A DNA stretch of 64,000 bases from Klebsormidium nitens (lineage: Eukaryota > Streptophyta > Klebsormidiophyceae > Klebsormidiales > Klebsormidiaceae), in NCBI GenBank assembly GCA_000708835.1, contig DF237060.1, positions 62,001 through 126,000 on the forward strand, written 5' to 3'. Positions 35,507 through 45,600 of the stretch are shown piece after piece. The position numbers and the translations under genes were made by a program. Under the pieces are notes generated by a model that saw only the letters and a list, made by a program, of their open reading frames with translations, was not told the DNA's origin and did no database searches. Every line of letters starts with the position of its first letter. Position 1 is the first letter of the stretch.

Positions 35507-36508
35507 ATGGACACTTTGCCGAGCGACGTGCTGCTTGCCCTTGTTCACAAGCTGGCAGCTCAGGACCCGCTCGCCCTGCTGACTGCCACCTGCGCCAGCA
35601 AGGCTTTCCTGCGTGTGAGTGATGAGCATCCGAGGGTCTGGAAGGACATCTTTTACGACTCAGGGGCTGAACAAGAAAGCGATACTAATTGTCAGCTTGA
35701 AAACAAGAAGCCGGGGTTGGATGCTGAGATAGAGTCTATGGGCGGTTTCAAACAGTTTGTGGCAGCACGATATGCAGCAAACTTTCTCCCTGCATCCACC
35801 GCGGTTGAAAAAAGCCAGGCGAAAAGGCGCTGCTTGGGTGTCGGCATTGATCCTCGCGAGGGCTCTGTGAAATCGACGGATGATTTCAAGGAGCCCAGCA
35901 TGAATTGCAAGGTTCTCATTTTGATTCGTCTGCAAGGGAGTATAGTCTTGTGGGGTCTGCATACGGCAGCAAATGAGGTTACTCAGGGCTCCTTACTTGT
36001 TGGACTCTCCGAGTCCCATTTAACCGTGCTCAAAGCCCAATTGCAACCCCTAATCACGACTGATCACTTCGTGGAAGCCATGCGAAAGGAACGCGGCCGC
36101 CGCTGCGCGACACGTGGCAAGAAAGGCCTCTGCAGAAAGTTGTCGCTTGAGCTTTTCGAGCTGCAGCCACGTCAGATAGCACGTGGCGGGTCGGTCATTG
36201 CAGGGCTGTGGACTGGACCTCTGGAATTCTGCGAGTTTCAGACATTCAAGGCACTTGCTTTCAACCTGAGAGGCCGGCTACTACAGACCTGCGGGGTGGT
36301 CGAATCGCGCTCCGATGGAGAAGCACTGCGGGCAATCGTGGACCTTGGATCGCGACCGACGTCACAAAGGGAGAGGGAGATTTGGGGCCATGACGTATAC
36401 ATTTGGACAGAAGAAGACCCCGACTTCTGCTGCTCGGTGTGCGAGTCAGATTGGGCGGTCAAAGAGCTGAAACTCACGGTACAGTTATGCAACTACAACT
36501 CGTTGTAA
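35507..36508 (+). CDS. F-box-like protein, array copy 8
   Basis: Intact, 333 residues, single exon, last copy of the array. F-box about residues 3-45 (MDTLPSDVLLALVHKLAAQD, then RVWKDIFYDS). The body is nearly collinear with copy 7: GGFKQFVAARYAANFLPAS, LIRLQGSIVLWGLHT, TTDHFVEAMRKERGRR, KGLCRKLSLELFELQ and FCCSVCESDWAVKELKL. It ends in the short tail CNYNSL with a TAA that copy 7 has lost. It lies in unit 2 of the 3.5-kb tandem duplication. Function is inferred only from the F-box. Confidence 0.8.
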   Translation: MDTLPSDVLLALVHKLAAQDPLALLTATCASKAFLRVSDEHPRVWKDIFYDSGAEQESDTNCQLENKKPGLDAEIESMGGFKQFVAARYAANFLPASTAVEKSQAKRRCLGVGIDPREGSVKSTDDFKEPSMNCKVLILIRLQGSIVLWGLHTAANEVTQGSLLVGLSESHLTVLKAQLQPLITTDHFVEAMRKERGRRCATRGKKGLCRKLSLELFELQPRQIARGGSVIAGLWTGPLEFCEFQTFKALAFNLRGRLLQTCGVVESRSDGEALRAIVDLGSRPTSQREREIWGHDVYIWTEEDPDFCCSVCESDWAVKELKLTVQLCNYNSL

Positions 36509-38389
36509 ATCCTGTTGTGTTCCCCGGAACCTACACGTATACCCCTGGAACGATTTGACAGCATTTAAGAGAACACAATCTCGAGGGTACGAGAAACCGG
36601 CTGACTGTATCTTTAGAGAGCCTCTTTGTGCGAATCTCTCCGCCGTTCAAGCCCTCTGGAACACCGGAGGTCTACGGCCCCTTGACATTTTTAAATAGAC
36701 AGCGGTTGATGCACTTTTTGCACGTAGATTGCAGGCGTACCGTTCGTGCAGGTCCTCATGTTTGCAATTTTGTTCTTTGCGCAAGAAGTTCCAAGGCAGC
36801 TTGTCTACAATAGGGGTGACTCTTCTGCCTGGTCGGGGTGAGAGTATCAATCATACAGGCTTCGCTATTGCAGCTAGATTTTTGCCGCGAGACAGCTCAC
36901 AAATTCAAGCTGTCGACGATTGAGCTGAACATTCGTGCAAGTACGCGGGAGCACGCAAGTCCGCGGGCATATTGTCAACAATCTTTGCTTGCATGCCGCG
37001 ACATCTGCAGTGCATAGTCCCATTCTGGAAACATGACACCTGTCGATCATAGATCTGTATGCCGTGTCTTCGATTTATCCACTTTTTCCTTCGGTACCGT
37101 GCAATATTCTCCAGGTGGGTGCTGCTCAACATTCGCAGATATATCTCATTTTAACGGCAATCACTCAAGCACGTTTCATAATGCCTTTGCAGAAAGGGAT
37201 TCTAGGCTTTCCCCAAACTCACGTGACCACCAAAACCTCCGTTATATGCACATGCGCTGGTGCGTGACCGAACTTGTTTCAATATAGCATGAAGCTTGGT
37301 GCACATTACACATAAGCTCCTCGCAAGCAAAAGCGCCGGTGTGGTTTGCAAGTTGATTCAAAGGCTCGAGTCTTCCAACGAATGCACGAATACACGATCC
37401 AGCTTGTACTGAGGATTCTAACATGCAAGCGCAAGCTCCAGAATGCATATTCACAATATCGTTCTGCGTGCGCAAAGGGGCGCGAAGCTTAGCCTTAAAT
37501 CAGAAGGAGAGACTCAATCGCACTTAAAAAAGCTGCTATGCTCTAATTCCTACGATAGACGACATCTCCACCTTGAGCCAGCGGTTTTCATTCTGATGGG
37601 TTCAATCTGAGCAATCATAACGGTCTAAGCTCCAAGTGAGCACCACCGTCGGGGGTTAGACTTCTGCAAGTCGTGTAGGGGAAATATCTTTCGACCCGGG
37701 CATTGAATACGCACACGAAAAGCACGCAGCTGGCCAGTGAAAAGTCGAACATATACAAAAACTTCTCAGATACAAACATCACAGACTCGACTTTGACGAG
37801 ACCGTCACTCTGATGTCTAAACCAACCGGGTTAGGTACGGGGGCATTCCTACTACTGTTCCTAGGCTTTGCCTCCTTCACGTCATTGCCTCAAAAACCTT
37901 TTCTGAACCACTCTTTTCTTTTCACTCGTCGTTCGAAGAAACATTCGGACCAAGCGCCGTCTGCTGAGCCGACAAGTCTACTTGCTGCAGAAGGAACAGA
38001 GCAACGGCGTCAGATCGGCTCCATGAACACAAAACGTTTCTTCGAAAGTATTAGCTGCATGTAATACCCCAACCTGACCATTAAGTTCCTAATATTGGGT
38101 CTGCGCAGTCTGACGTCATAAATCGCAATTGTCGACGGATTTCGGCTACGAAGTTCTTTGCGAGGAAACGGAGTAAAGAGGCTCAATAAACGAGCGAAAT
38201 ATCTCAAATCTTAAAAAAGTCTTCTGTGGGGTCGACTAGCAAGGTTGAGGACACAAGGGTGATAGGCTGTGGTCCTTCTTTGAATACACAGCACCCACGA
38301 AGCACATAGTGTTCGGGAAGAAGCACTGCACAGCACCAACAGAGCAAACAACCTCTGCCTCGAAACGTGAAGGGGATAACGCGAGAGTC
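36509..38389. other. Intergenic region after the F-box array
   Basis: To about 37800 this is the 3' part of duplication unit 2. The remainder, 37800-38389, leads into the 3' end of a minus-strand gene. Short frames at 37813-38064 and 38010-38207 are not supported. Confidence 0.5.
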
Positions 38390-39490
38390 TCAATGGCTTA
38401 CGTCATCTTGTTCTTTGTCAGACAATCGCTGCTCGAAGTTGCCTCCTGCTGCTTTCACTGGATTGGGGTTGTCGTTGGGGTTGTTGTCGTCTCCCTGCCT
38501 TGAAGCATCCCCTATCCGAGCAGCAGTCTCCTTGTCGTCCTGATTGGGAGAAAAAGAGGCGACAAGTTTGCGGTCAGGTCATGACTCAGGATTCGTGACA
38601 AAAGGCAAGAGGCAATGAGCTTCCTTGATCAAGCGAGGCGCTGATGAGTGACTGGACATTTACCAAGATCGTTGCAACCTTAGAAGGTTGACTGCTTCAT
38701 GTGCAACACCTCATTTACACAGACCAGCTTTCAGTGTGCCATCAAGCAGACACGTGATTCCAGGTCCTCGAAATGCAGCCATGAGCGTGGCAACTCGTTA
38801 GATAATTGAACAAATGAGAGAGTTGTCAACCCACCAGCACTGGCTCTGAATGACCCTTCTCGGAAGGCAGAGGTTGGTCCATTTCGGTACCCTGCAACAA
38901 ATCAGGAGAAGTTTAGTGCAGTGAGAGACAATGGAAGGGATTGGACAAGCATCAACTGTTTAAAACTTATCAACCGCATAATAAGATCCACACACAGTCA
39001 TATGCCTTTAAGAGGGAACAAGAAACTTTACAGCAAAATCAAGCCTTCCTGACTATCAAAAGCCCATCTCAGTCATCAGTGAGGTGCTAGAGTTTGAAGC
39101 AAGGAGAAAGAAACCATAAGAACTTTCGATTCGACCAAAGACGTCTGAATACAAGGTGTACAACAGAGCAACCAATTCTATGTTCGGCAGACTGACGGGG
39201 AATACTCATACTGGTACCTGAAAGAACCAGGTCATCACTGCAGAGCTTCCGAAAAGAATCCATGCCATGTCTCAAAACACTAGCTGCAAAGATGACCTTT
39301 TTGCATAGACTTTCTGCATGTTTGAGGACCCAACAACAATGCTAAGTCTCACAACATGCAAAAACGCTTGGCTCACCCTTGGTCTCGCAGGAATGTCATA
39401 CTCCTTCAGATAGTCGCCTTCCGAAACACTGGGTGGTTTTCCGCTGATGACCTTCTCATCCTGCCCGTGCGTAGCCTTATGCGACGCCAT
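38390..39490 (-). CDS. Small hydrophilic protein of unknown function
   Basis: Minus-strand model with exons 39490-39377, 38891-38835 and 38539-38390, all phase 0, giving 106 residues from the ATG at 39490 to a TGA at 38390. Acceptors are TTGTTGCAG and CCCAATCAG, and the exon 1 donor is GTGAGC. The sequence is acidic and polar, with an N- and D-rich stretch (DDNNPNDNPNP) and no membrane segment. I do not recognise the family. A good donor (GATGAC|GTAAGC) sits six codons before the stop, counting GTA as the third codon before TGA, so the true gene may continue into another exon. It is head to head with the GDT1-like gene. Confidence 0.55.
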
Positions 39491-40045
39491 GTTGTCTCCT
39501 TCCTTTCTACTTCCTCAACTGGTGTCTGGACCGAATGAAAGAGAAAGAAGGATCAGGGCGCTTCCCGACGTTAGTCCAAAAAAGAGTTTTCTTCTTTTGT
39601 CCTGCTGTGTCCTGCCGCTAAAAATCAGTGCAAGGTGGCCTCAGCCTGAGCTCGAGTTCACTGTTCAGGTCTGCATGCAGACTCTGCAGCTGCCACGTGT
39701 TGTCCGAGTCTGACGGCCCGCGTCAGTCGAGTCCGGTCGATCAATCGACGCGCCGCGCGCGGGCAGCCGTCGCGCGATGCCTAATGGAGCTGCAAGGGTT
39801 CCACGGGGGTTTGCCAAAGCTTGCTGCGCACACCGGCCATGGCTGCTCGCATTGCTCTTCTATTACTAATACTATGAATTTCTGATTCACTTTTGCACGT
39901 CGATGATGGTGGATTCCGCTGTTCCTGTGAAGTCATTGCTGTAGGAGCGCGCTGTTCAGGGATAGAGGGATCTCTGGGAGGAGGGCACCACCATCAAGCA
40001 AGTGGAGGAGCCCTTGCTCCTCCGCCTTCCTGATTGGCGGGCGCC
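39491..40045. promoter_or_regulatory. Shared 555-bp promoter, small protein and GDT1-like gene
   Basis: The region between the ATG at 39490 (minus) and the ATG at 40046 (plus). It should hold both promoters and leaders. No specific element is recognised beyond a GC-rich patch around 39740-39780. Confidence 0.5.
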
Positions 40046-41170
40046 ATGGCGGGCGTGGTGGTTGTTAGGCAAGCGGCCAATTGCTGTCTCAGGGATTTAG
40101 AGCCAGCCAGCAGAAAAAGATGGTCGAACAGACCGGTGTCCCCAAAGTTGGCCAGCGCGCTGGTAGACCAATCAGCGAGGAAGTTGACAAGGACCACACC
40201 AGCTCGGTGTCAAGGCGCCAAATCCCTTGCAAATGTGAAGAGCACACCAAACGAAAGGTTTGAACTTGCAGGAGTTCGGGACCAGATAGGGGACAGAGAA
40301 TGCAGGGCAGTTGCTGGAACAAGACAACCTTCAGAACTGAGCACAAAACCAGTCAGTCAAGCTGCCACCACTTTGATCCTGGGCCTTGCTGCACTCCTAT
40401 TGGCTGGAGGCGCGACGGAACCCGCCGTAGCCGCAGAACTGAACTCAAACCTGGGATCGAACCTCGCCGCCAGCTTTGACCTCTTTGAGGACCTCGGCAA
40501 TCTGCGGGAGGGCTTTGTGTCCGCATTCCTCCTGATCTTCTTCTCTGAGATTGGCGACAAAACATTCTTCATTGCCGTGTTGCTCGCGCTGAAGCGGAAC
40601 AAGGTGGCTGTGTTTGCCGGGACCTTTGGGGCGCTTGCGGTCATGACGTTCATCACAGTGATCCTGGGGCGAGTCTTCCACGTCATTGACGAGGCCCTTC
40701 CGTTTGATAAGACGTGGGAGGCTGAGATTCCGCTAGACGATGTAGCCGCCGTGCTTCTGCTGATCTACTTTGGACTGTCCACTCTGAAAGACGCGTACAC
40801 AGCTGAAGAGGGCGATGGGGACGAGGAGAAGGAGTCCGCGGAAGCTGCGGTAGCGTCCTTTGGAGATGGGGCGGCAGCACTGTCGGGTTTCGATTTTGGC
40901 ACTGTAGCAGCTACATTCGCGCTTGTATTCGCGGCGGAATGGGGGGACAAGTCTTTCTTCTCGACGATAGCTTTGGCAGCTGCAGGATCACCGCTTGGGG
41001 TTGTCGGTGGGGCGGTGGTCGGTCATGGTGTTGCAACTGTGCTCGCAGTAGTTGGGGGTTCAATACTTAGCAGGTACATCTCTCCAAAGATCATCGGGTA
41101 TGCAGGAGGGTCTTTATTCCTGGTCTTTGCTGCAGTCACCCTTTTTGACATCACTAGCAAGCTTCCGTGA
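40046..41170 (+). CDS. Chloroplast GDT1/UPF0016-family cation transporter (PAM71-like)
   Basis: Single-exon gene, 374 residues from the ATG at 40046; an in-frame TTG lies upstream. The family moves Mn2+ and/or Ca2+ with proton exchange. The diagnostic E-x-G-D-K-[ST] motif occurs twice: EIGDKT at about 167-172 and EWGDKS at about 297-302, each in a hydrophobic segment of one half of the duplicated protein. Residues 1-100 are rich in S, T, R and A with few acids, as in a chloroplast transit peptide. A hydrophobic stretch ending in AVAA before the mature part could be a thylakoid or second cleavage signal. An acidic linker (EEGDGDEEKESAEAA) separates the halves. This fits plant PAM71/CMT1, which supply Mn to photosystem II; which of the two cannot be decided here. 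Confidence 0.92.
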   Translation: MAGVVVVRQAANCCLRDLEPASRKRWSNRPVSPKLASALVDQSARKLTRTTPARCQGAKSLANVKSTPNERFELAGVRDQIGDRECRAVAGTRQPSELSTKPVSQAATTLILGLAALLLAGGATEPAVAAELNSNLGSNLAASFDLFEDLGNLREGFVSAFLLIFFSEIGDKTFFIAVLLALKRNKVAVFAGTFGALAVMTFITVILGRVFHVIDEALPFDKTWEAEIPLDDVAAVLLLIYFGLSTLKDAYTAEEGDGDEEKESAEAAVASFGDGAAALSGFDFGTVAATFALVFAAEWGDKSFFSTIALAAAGSPLGVVGGAVVGHGVATVLAVVGGSILSRYISPKIIGYAGGSLFLVFAAVTLFDITSKLP

Positions 41171-42636
41171 GGGAACTTGATTGAGCTTGTATAGGTACCA
41201 TAGATAGACGCGGAAGGTTTGTTGAGGTCACTTTCGAATCTGGTTGGATCGAATCCGAGTACCTTGCAGCTTACAGCTCGCGGGACTTTGAAGGTATCTT
41301 GTCTTATTGGACATGGATATGTTTCTTACTGATCGCGGCAGGCGGCAGGTTGGGTTGAGAGCCTGAGCCTGTCAACAACGGTTGCTGACGATCTCGTTAC
41401 TCTGGTCACATACTAATGCTTTCATCATGGCTGAATGTAAAGCGTCCAAAAATGATAAGTGATGCTGAATCTGCTATCCCCATGGCTTTCTGGCTTTATG
41501 CATTCTGAAAAGATCCAACAACTTGCATGTGCAGAAAACAGTGACAGGCAACAATGGACCCCTGCATGATGGGTCCCAATCTATAGGGAATAAATTTTTG
41601 ATATCAAGCACCTAGTCACCAAAGAGCTCTACTTGTCTCACGATAATGTTTCAGGGCCACAGCGACTCAACGTGCCGGAGGCATTCATCAGTGCATGCCA
41701 CTTGTTTGCGCCATCCCAAACAAATACATAGTATACTCACACACCCTAGGGGTCAAAATAATTGGAACCGAAACTTCAGTGCATGAATACATGACGACGC
41801 GCCGACGGCGGCAGTTTCTCAATCACGATCACTTAGTTGTACTGGCCTGGCCGCATATATGCGCACTACAGCATGTGCGATTAAGGGAATTGCATTGGGC
41901 GCCAGGATCGAGGACGATCGTGACATGCTGGCCGCCATGTGCCGTGTGCCATGTCTGCGCAGCATGATGCCGCTCGGCCGGGCGGCCCGCTCAGTGACTT
42001 AGTACACGCATGTATATGCATGTCTTGCATCCGGCTGAATATTGCTAATCGATATCTTTATAATTTGAAAAGCGTATCTAGGTTCTGTGGACACTTAACT
42101 CATTGAGCACTCGATCACACTAGCTGTTAGTGCACACTCTTGTTGAGTTGAGGATGAGGGCGGCAGAATGCATGACAAGCACACATAGCTGCAACTGCGC
42201 AGACTTGTATTGCTTGCCAGAAGCTGGAATTACAAAAACAAGGCCCATTGTTGAGTCTTCCATAAAGCAGAAAGGCCAGGTTCAAAAGCTCCTGTGAAGA
42301 GAATCCCGCTTGTGTTTCTTAAGGGCTCAGACAGGATTGATTGTCGAGTCGCCTGGGGCGATCGATGACGCTTGTAGACCATGTTGAAGTTGCACGTTCG
42401 TATACGACAACAGTAATGTCACCGTCTAAGCTCCGCAGAGGCAGCGATTTACAACCACAAGTGCAACATGGTAGGCTGCTGTAAGCAGGGGACAAGGAAG
42501 CAGGAGAAGGCGGTTCCTTCTAGCACTTTTATCATGTCCCCTTTGGAGTATCAACAGGTCCAATTAGTTCTGGCAGTGTTTACCTATCCTCCTTCGAGTA
42601 TCCTCTTTCAGTTGTGCCACTGTGCTTCCGAACAAG
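41171..42636. other. Convergent intergenic region GDT1-like / ClpR2
   Basis: It holds the 3' flanks of two convergent genes. The frame at 41695-41967 and the start of 42468-42674 (which overlaps the ClpR2 stop exon) are not supported. No RNA gene was recognised. Confidence 0.5.
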
Positions 42637-45600
42637 TTACTGATCCGGCATCAGACGTTGCCTTCTGGGCCTGATTACCCTGTCAATGATGCCGTACTCC
42701 TGAGCCTCCTCTACGTTTAGGTACTTTACTCGGCTCAGATCCTTCTCAACCTGCACCAAATTCAGCCTCGTTCAGTGCCGATAAAACACAAAAACAAGAC
42801 AGGAACTGTCCGCTCAAACAGATTGCGGCAGCTGAACGTACTAGAAAACGACTTTTGTTCATTGGAAGGCAGAACACATAACAAGGAGCAACACCAAGCT
42901 TCGTGCTCCAAGATGGTCATCAACGACGGCCACTCTTGAGAAGGCAGCAACTAAGAAGGCGGCAATCCAATGCTCACCACTTCGTATGGCTTTCCCGTCT
43001 TTTCCGCTAGTACGTTGAAAAGGTACTGCTTCGTCCGGATGAGTTCTTGGGCCTCGTTCTGGATGTCCGACGCCTTGCCTCGGGCCGCGCCTGACGGCTG
43101 GTGCAGCATGATCCGAGCTCGAGGGAGGGCGCTCCGCCGGCCCTGCAAAAGGGAGGCGGCCGCTCAATCATTCTTTCGTCCCGGTCTGCTTAAAGGAATC
43201 CAGACAATCATGTGGGACTTTAAGGGGCTCACATGAGCCGGCTGGAGGGGGCGGTGGTCTGAAACATCCGTCAATTTTTGGAAGCGGAAATAGTGCCACC
43301 CATGCCAATCGGACCCCTTGCCACAAAGCAGAAGTTAGACCCCTTCAAAGTACCCTACTCAGCAAAAAACACGATTTTATGATCGGGCATGATCAGGCGT
43401 GTTAGAAACAGATAGCGCAGGGTGTTGCAGAAACTTGCAGGCACTTCGGCCCCACCTGCAGAGTATGCAATCACAGCAACCGTTGTCTTTAGGACGGTAC
43501 TGTGCCAGCTTTTGTGTTAATACTTTGCGCAGCAGGCACGAGATGCACAAATAAAAGGCCTTAGGCCAATTTTCTTGCACATGCCAGACAGGTTCCGCCA
43601 AAACAGAGCACCAGAGCCAAGACCCGGGACTGCGCGAGCTCCTTGAGCGGACTTCTCTTGAGCTCGTCAGCAAGCAGACCACGTCAACGACTCGGAAGCC
43701 AGGCAGAAAGCCTCTCCTTCAACTCCTACGTCACAAAGACAGAATAGTTGATGCAAAACGAGCACATAAACGGAGAAAAGACAGATAATTGAAGTCGAAC
43801 AAGGTCTTGGCACCGACCTTCGTCCCGGCGGCAAGCAGAAACGCGGCGATCGACCAGGCGTGCCCGAACGCCACCGTCCCGACTTGGCTCTTGAGTGACG
43901 TCATGGTGTCGTAGATCGCGAGCGCGGGTGAGATCTCGCCTCCCGGGCTGTTGATGTAGAGCACCTGCGGCTTGTCGTCCAAGCTGTCCAGGTACAGCAT
44001 GGTCGCGATGATCTGGTTGCCGAACTCTTCGTCGATAGCCTGGCCGACGAACAAAATGCGCTCCCGGTACTGCAGAAAGGAAAGAAGGGAACCAATGAGA
44101 CATTACAAGTTTGCAACAGCCCTCGATGCTCTTTGTTGGGAGGTTTTTTGATTGATTGTCGAACTCTTGGTCTATGGCCTGGCCGACGAAGAAAATTCGC
44201 TCCCGACACTGAAAGGAGGAGCGATACGTACGATTATTAGGAAATGGGAGGGTTAGGAACGGGGAAGGACACTTCACAATGTCTGGTTGCCGAACTCTTC
44301 GTCGATGGCTTGCCTGATGAACAAAATGCACTCCCGATACTGCAAGGAAGAGGTTAAACTGAGAGTGTTTACATGAACTCTCTGCAAGAAATTCTGTGAC
44401 AATAAGAAAAAGCCTCCGGCATATTTGAGGAGTTGAAAAATTGCCGAACTTTTCGTCGATGGCCTGCCCGATGAACAAAATGCACTCCCGGTACTGAAAG
44501 ATGGAGTGATACGTATGATTATTCGGAAGTGAGAGGGTTAGGAACGGGAAGGACAGACTAGTTGCTACTTGTGGCAGTTCGCAAGTGCTGGTTGGAATTC
44601 CTCGTCGATGGCCTGCCCGATGAACAGAATGCGCTCCCGGTACTGCAGGTAGAGGATAAAATGAGAGAACCTACGTGAAACGTCTGCAAAAAGGTCTGCA
44701 ACGAGAAGAAAAGCCTCTGAATTTTGTGAGGAGTGACGATTGATGGATTTGCCGCACTCGTCGTTGGACTGTCTGATGAAGAGGATGCGCTCCCAGTACT
44801 GGACACGATAGCGGAGAGTCAGAGTATGGTATGAGAGTAGTGTATGACAAAAGGAAAGGGTGCGCTGGAAGAGAGTATGTTTTCTACAGATAGCAATCGA
44901 GATCTTCGTCGAAACCTGCAGGATGAACAGACTGGGCTCCCAGTACTGCGGAGAAAAGGAACAGATATGAGAACGTTGAGGGACAGATCGTGCGCGCTGG
45001 AAAGAGGTTTCCAGTTCTCTATTCAGGTGGCAGACTGCAAGACTCTTCAATGATGGACTAGCCGATGGACGAAAGTGCTCCCATAACTGTTAGGAGGACA
45101 CTGTTTGTGAAAGAAGGTGCAACAATCTGATTTACACATTGCCTTTGATCCACTGCTCACACAACAGAAGGGGCGTTCAAAGTCTCAACCCTGCCAACTA
45201 GAAGGAAAACCTTTACGCTGTTCACAGGAAACTTACGCTGTTCACAGGGAACTGCGCCGTTGCAGGAAGTTTGTACTCATCATTCTTTACACGTGGCTGT
45301 AATCTAGTCTCTGACATCCCCGTCAGATGGACTGCGTTGTAGAAAAGAAAGGAAAGGGCTCCCAAGAGTGTGCAGAAGGAGTACAAATTGCCTTTGCAGA
45401 GGGAATTTTGGGGGCAAAGTGTCATTTGGAGATTAAAAGAGGTGCAGCAAAGTAATAGTCTGACTGGCGCAGCCCTCGCTGGATGTCCGGTTGAAGGACT
45501 GCCTTTCCGACCGCGCAAGAGGAGAGAGGAGAACGATTGCTTAGGTGAGCGCTGCGCCGCAGATTGAAGGGTTTGCTATGTAGCGGGTTAAGTCGGTTGC

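Larger units (their letters stand above)
31079..37800 (+). repeat. Tandem duplication of about 3.5 kb carrying F-box copies 7 and 8
   Basis: Unit 1 is about 31079-34575 and unit 2 about 34576-37800. Matches occur at the left edges (TTCAGTG..CCGGCA at 31093 and 34587) and in the promoters (GTGCAGAA..GCTGGTGCCGACAT at about 31494 and 34997). They continue in the genes, the 3' flanks (CTCTCCGCCGTTGAAGCC / CTCTCCGCCGTTCAAGCC) and the right edges (GCACACGAAAAGCACGCAGC at about 34357 and 37712). Divergence between units is substantial outside the genes. Confidence 0.75.

Noticed and set aside
43726-44478. Minus-strand frame of 250 codons reading through several ClpR2 exon copies
   Set aside because: It arises because intron plus relics happen to stay open. 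The real exon is 44069-43818, and the repeats within the frame are relics.
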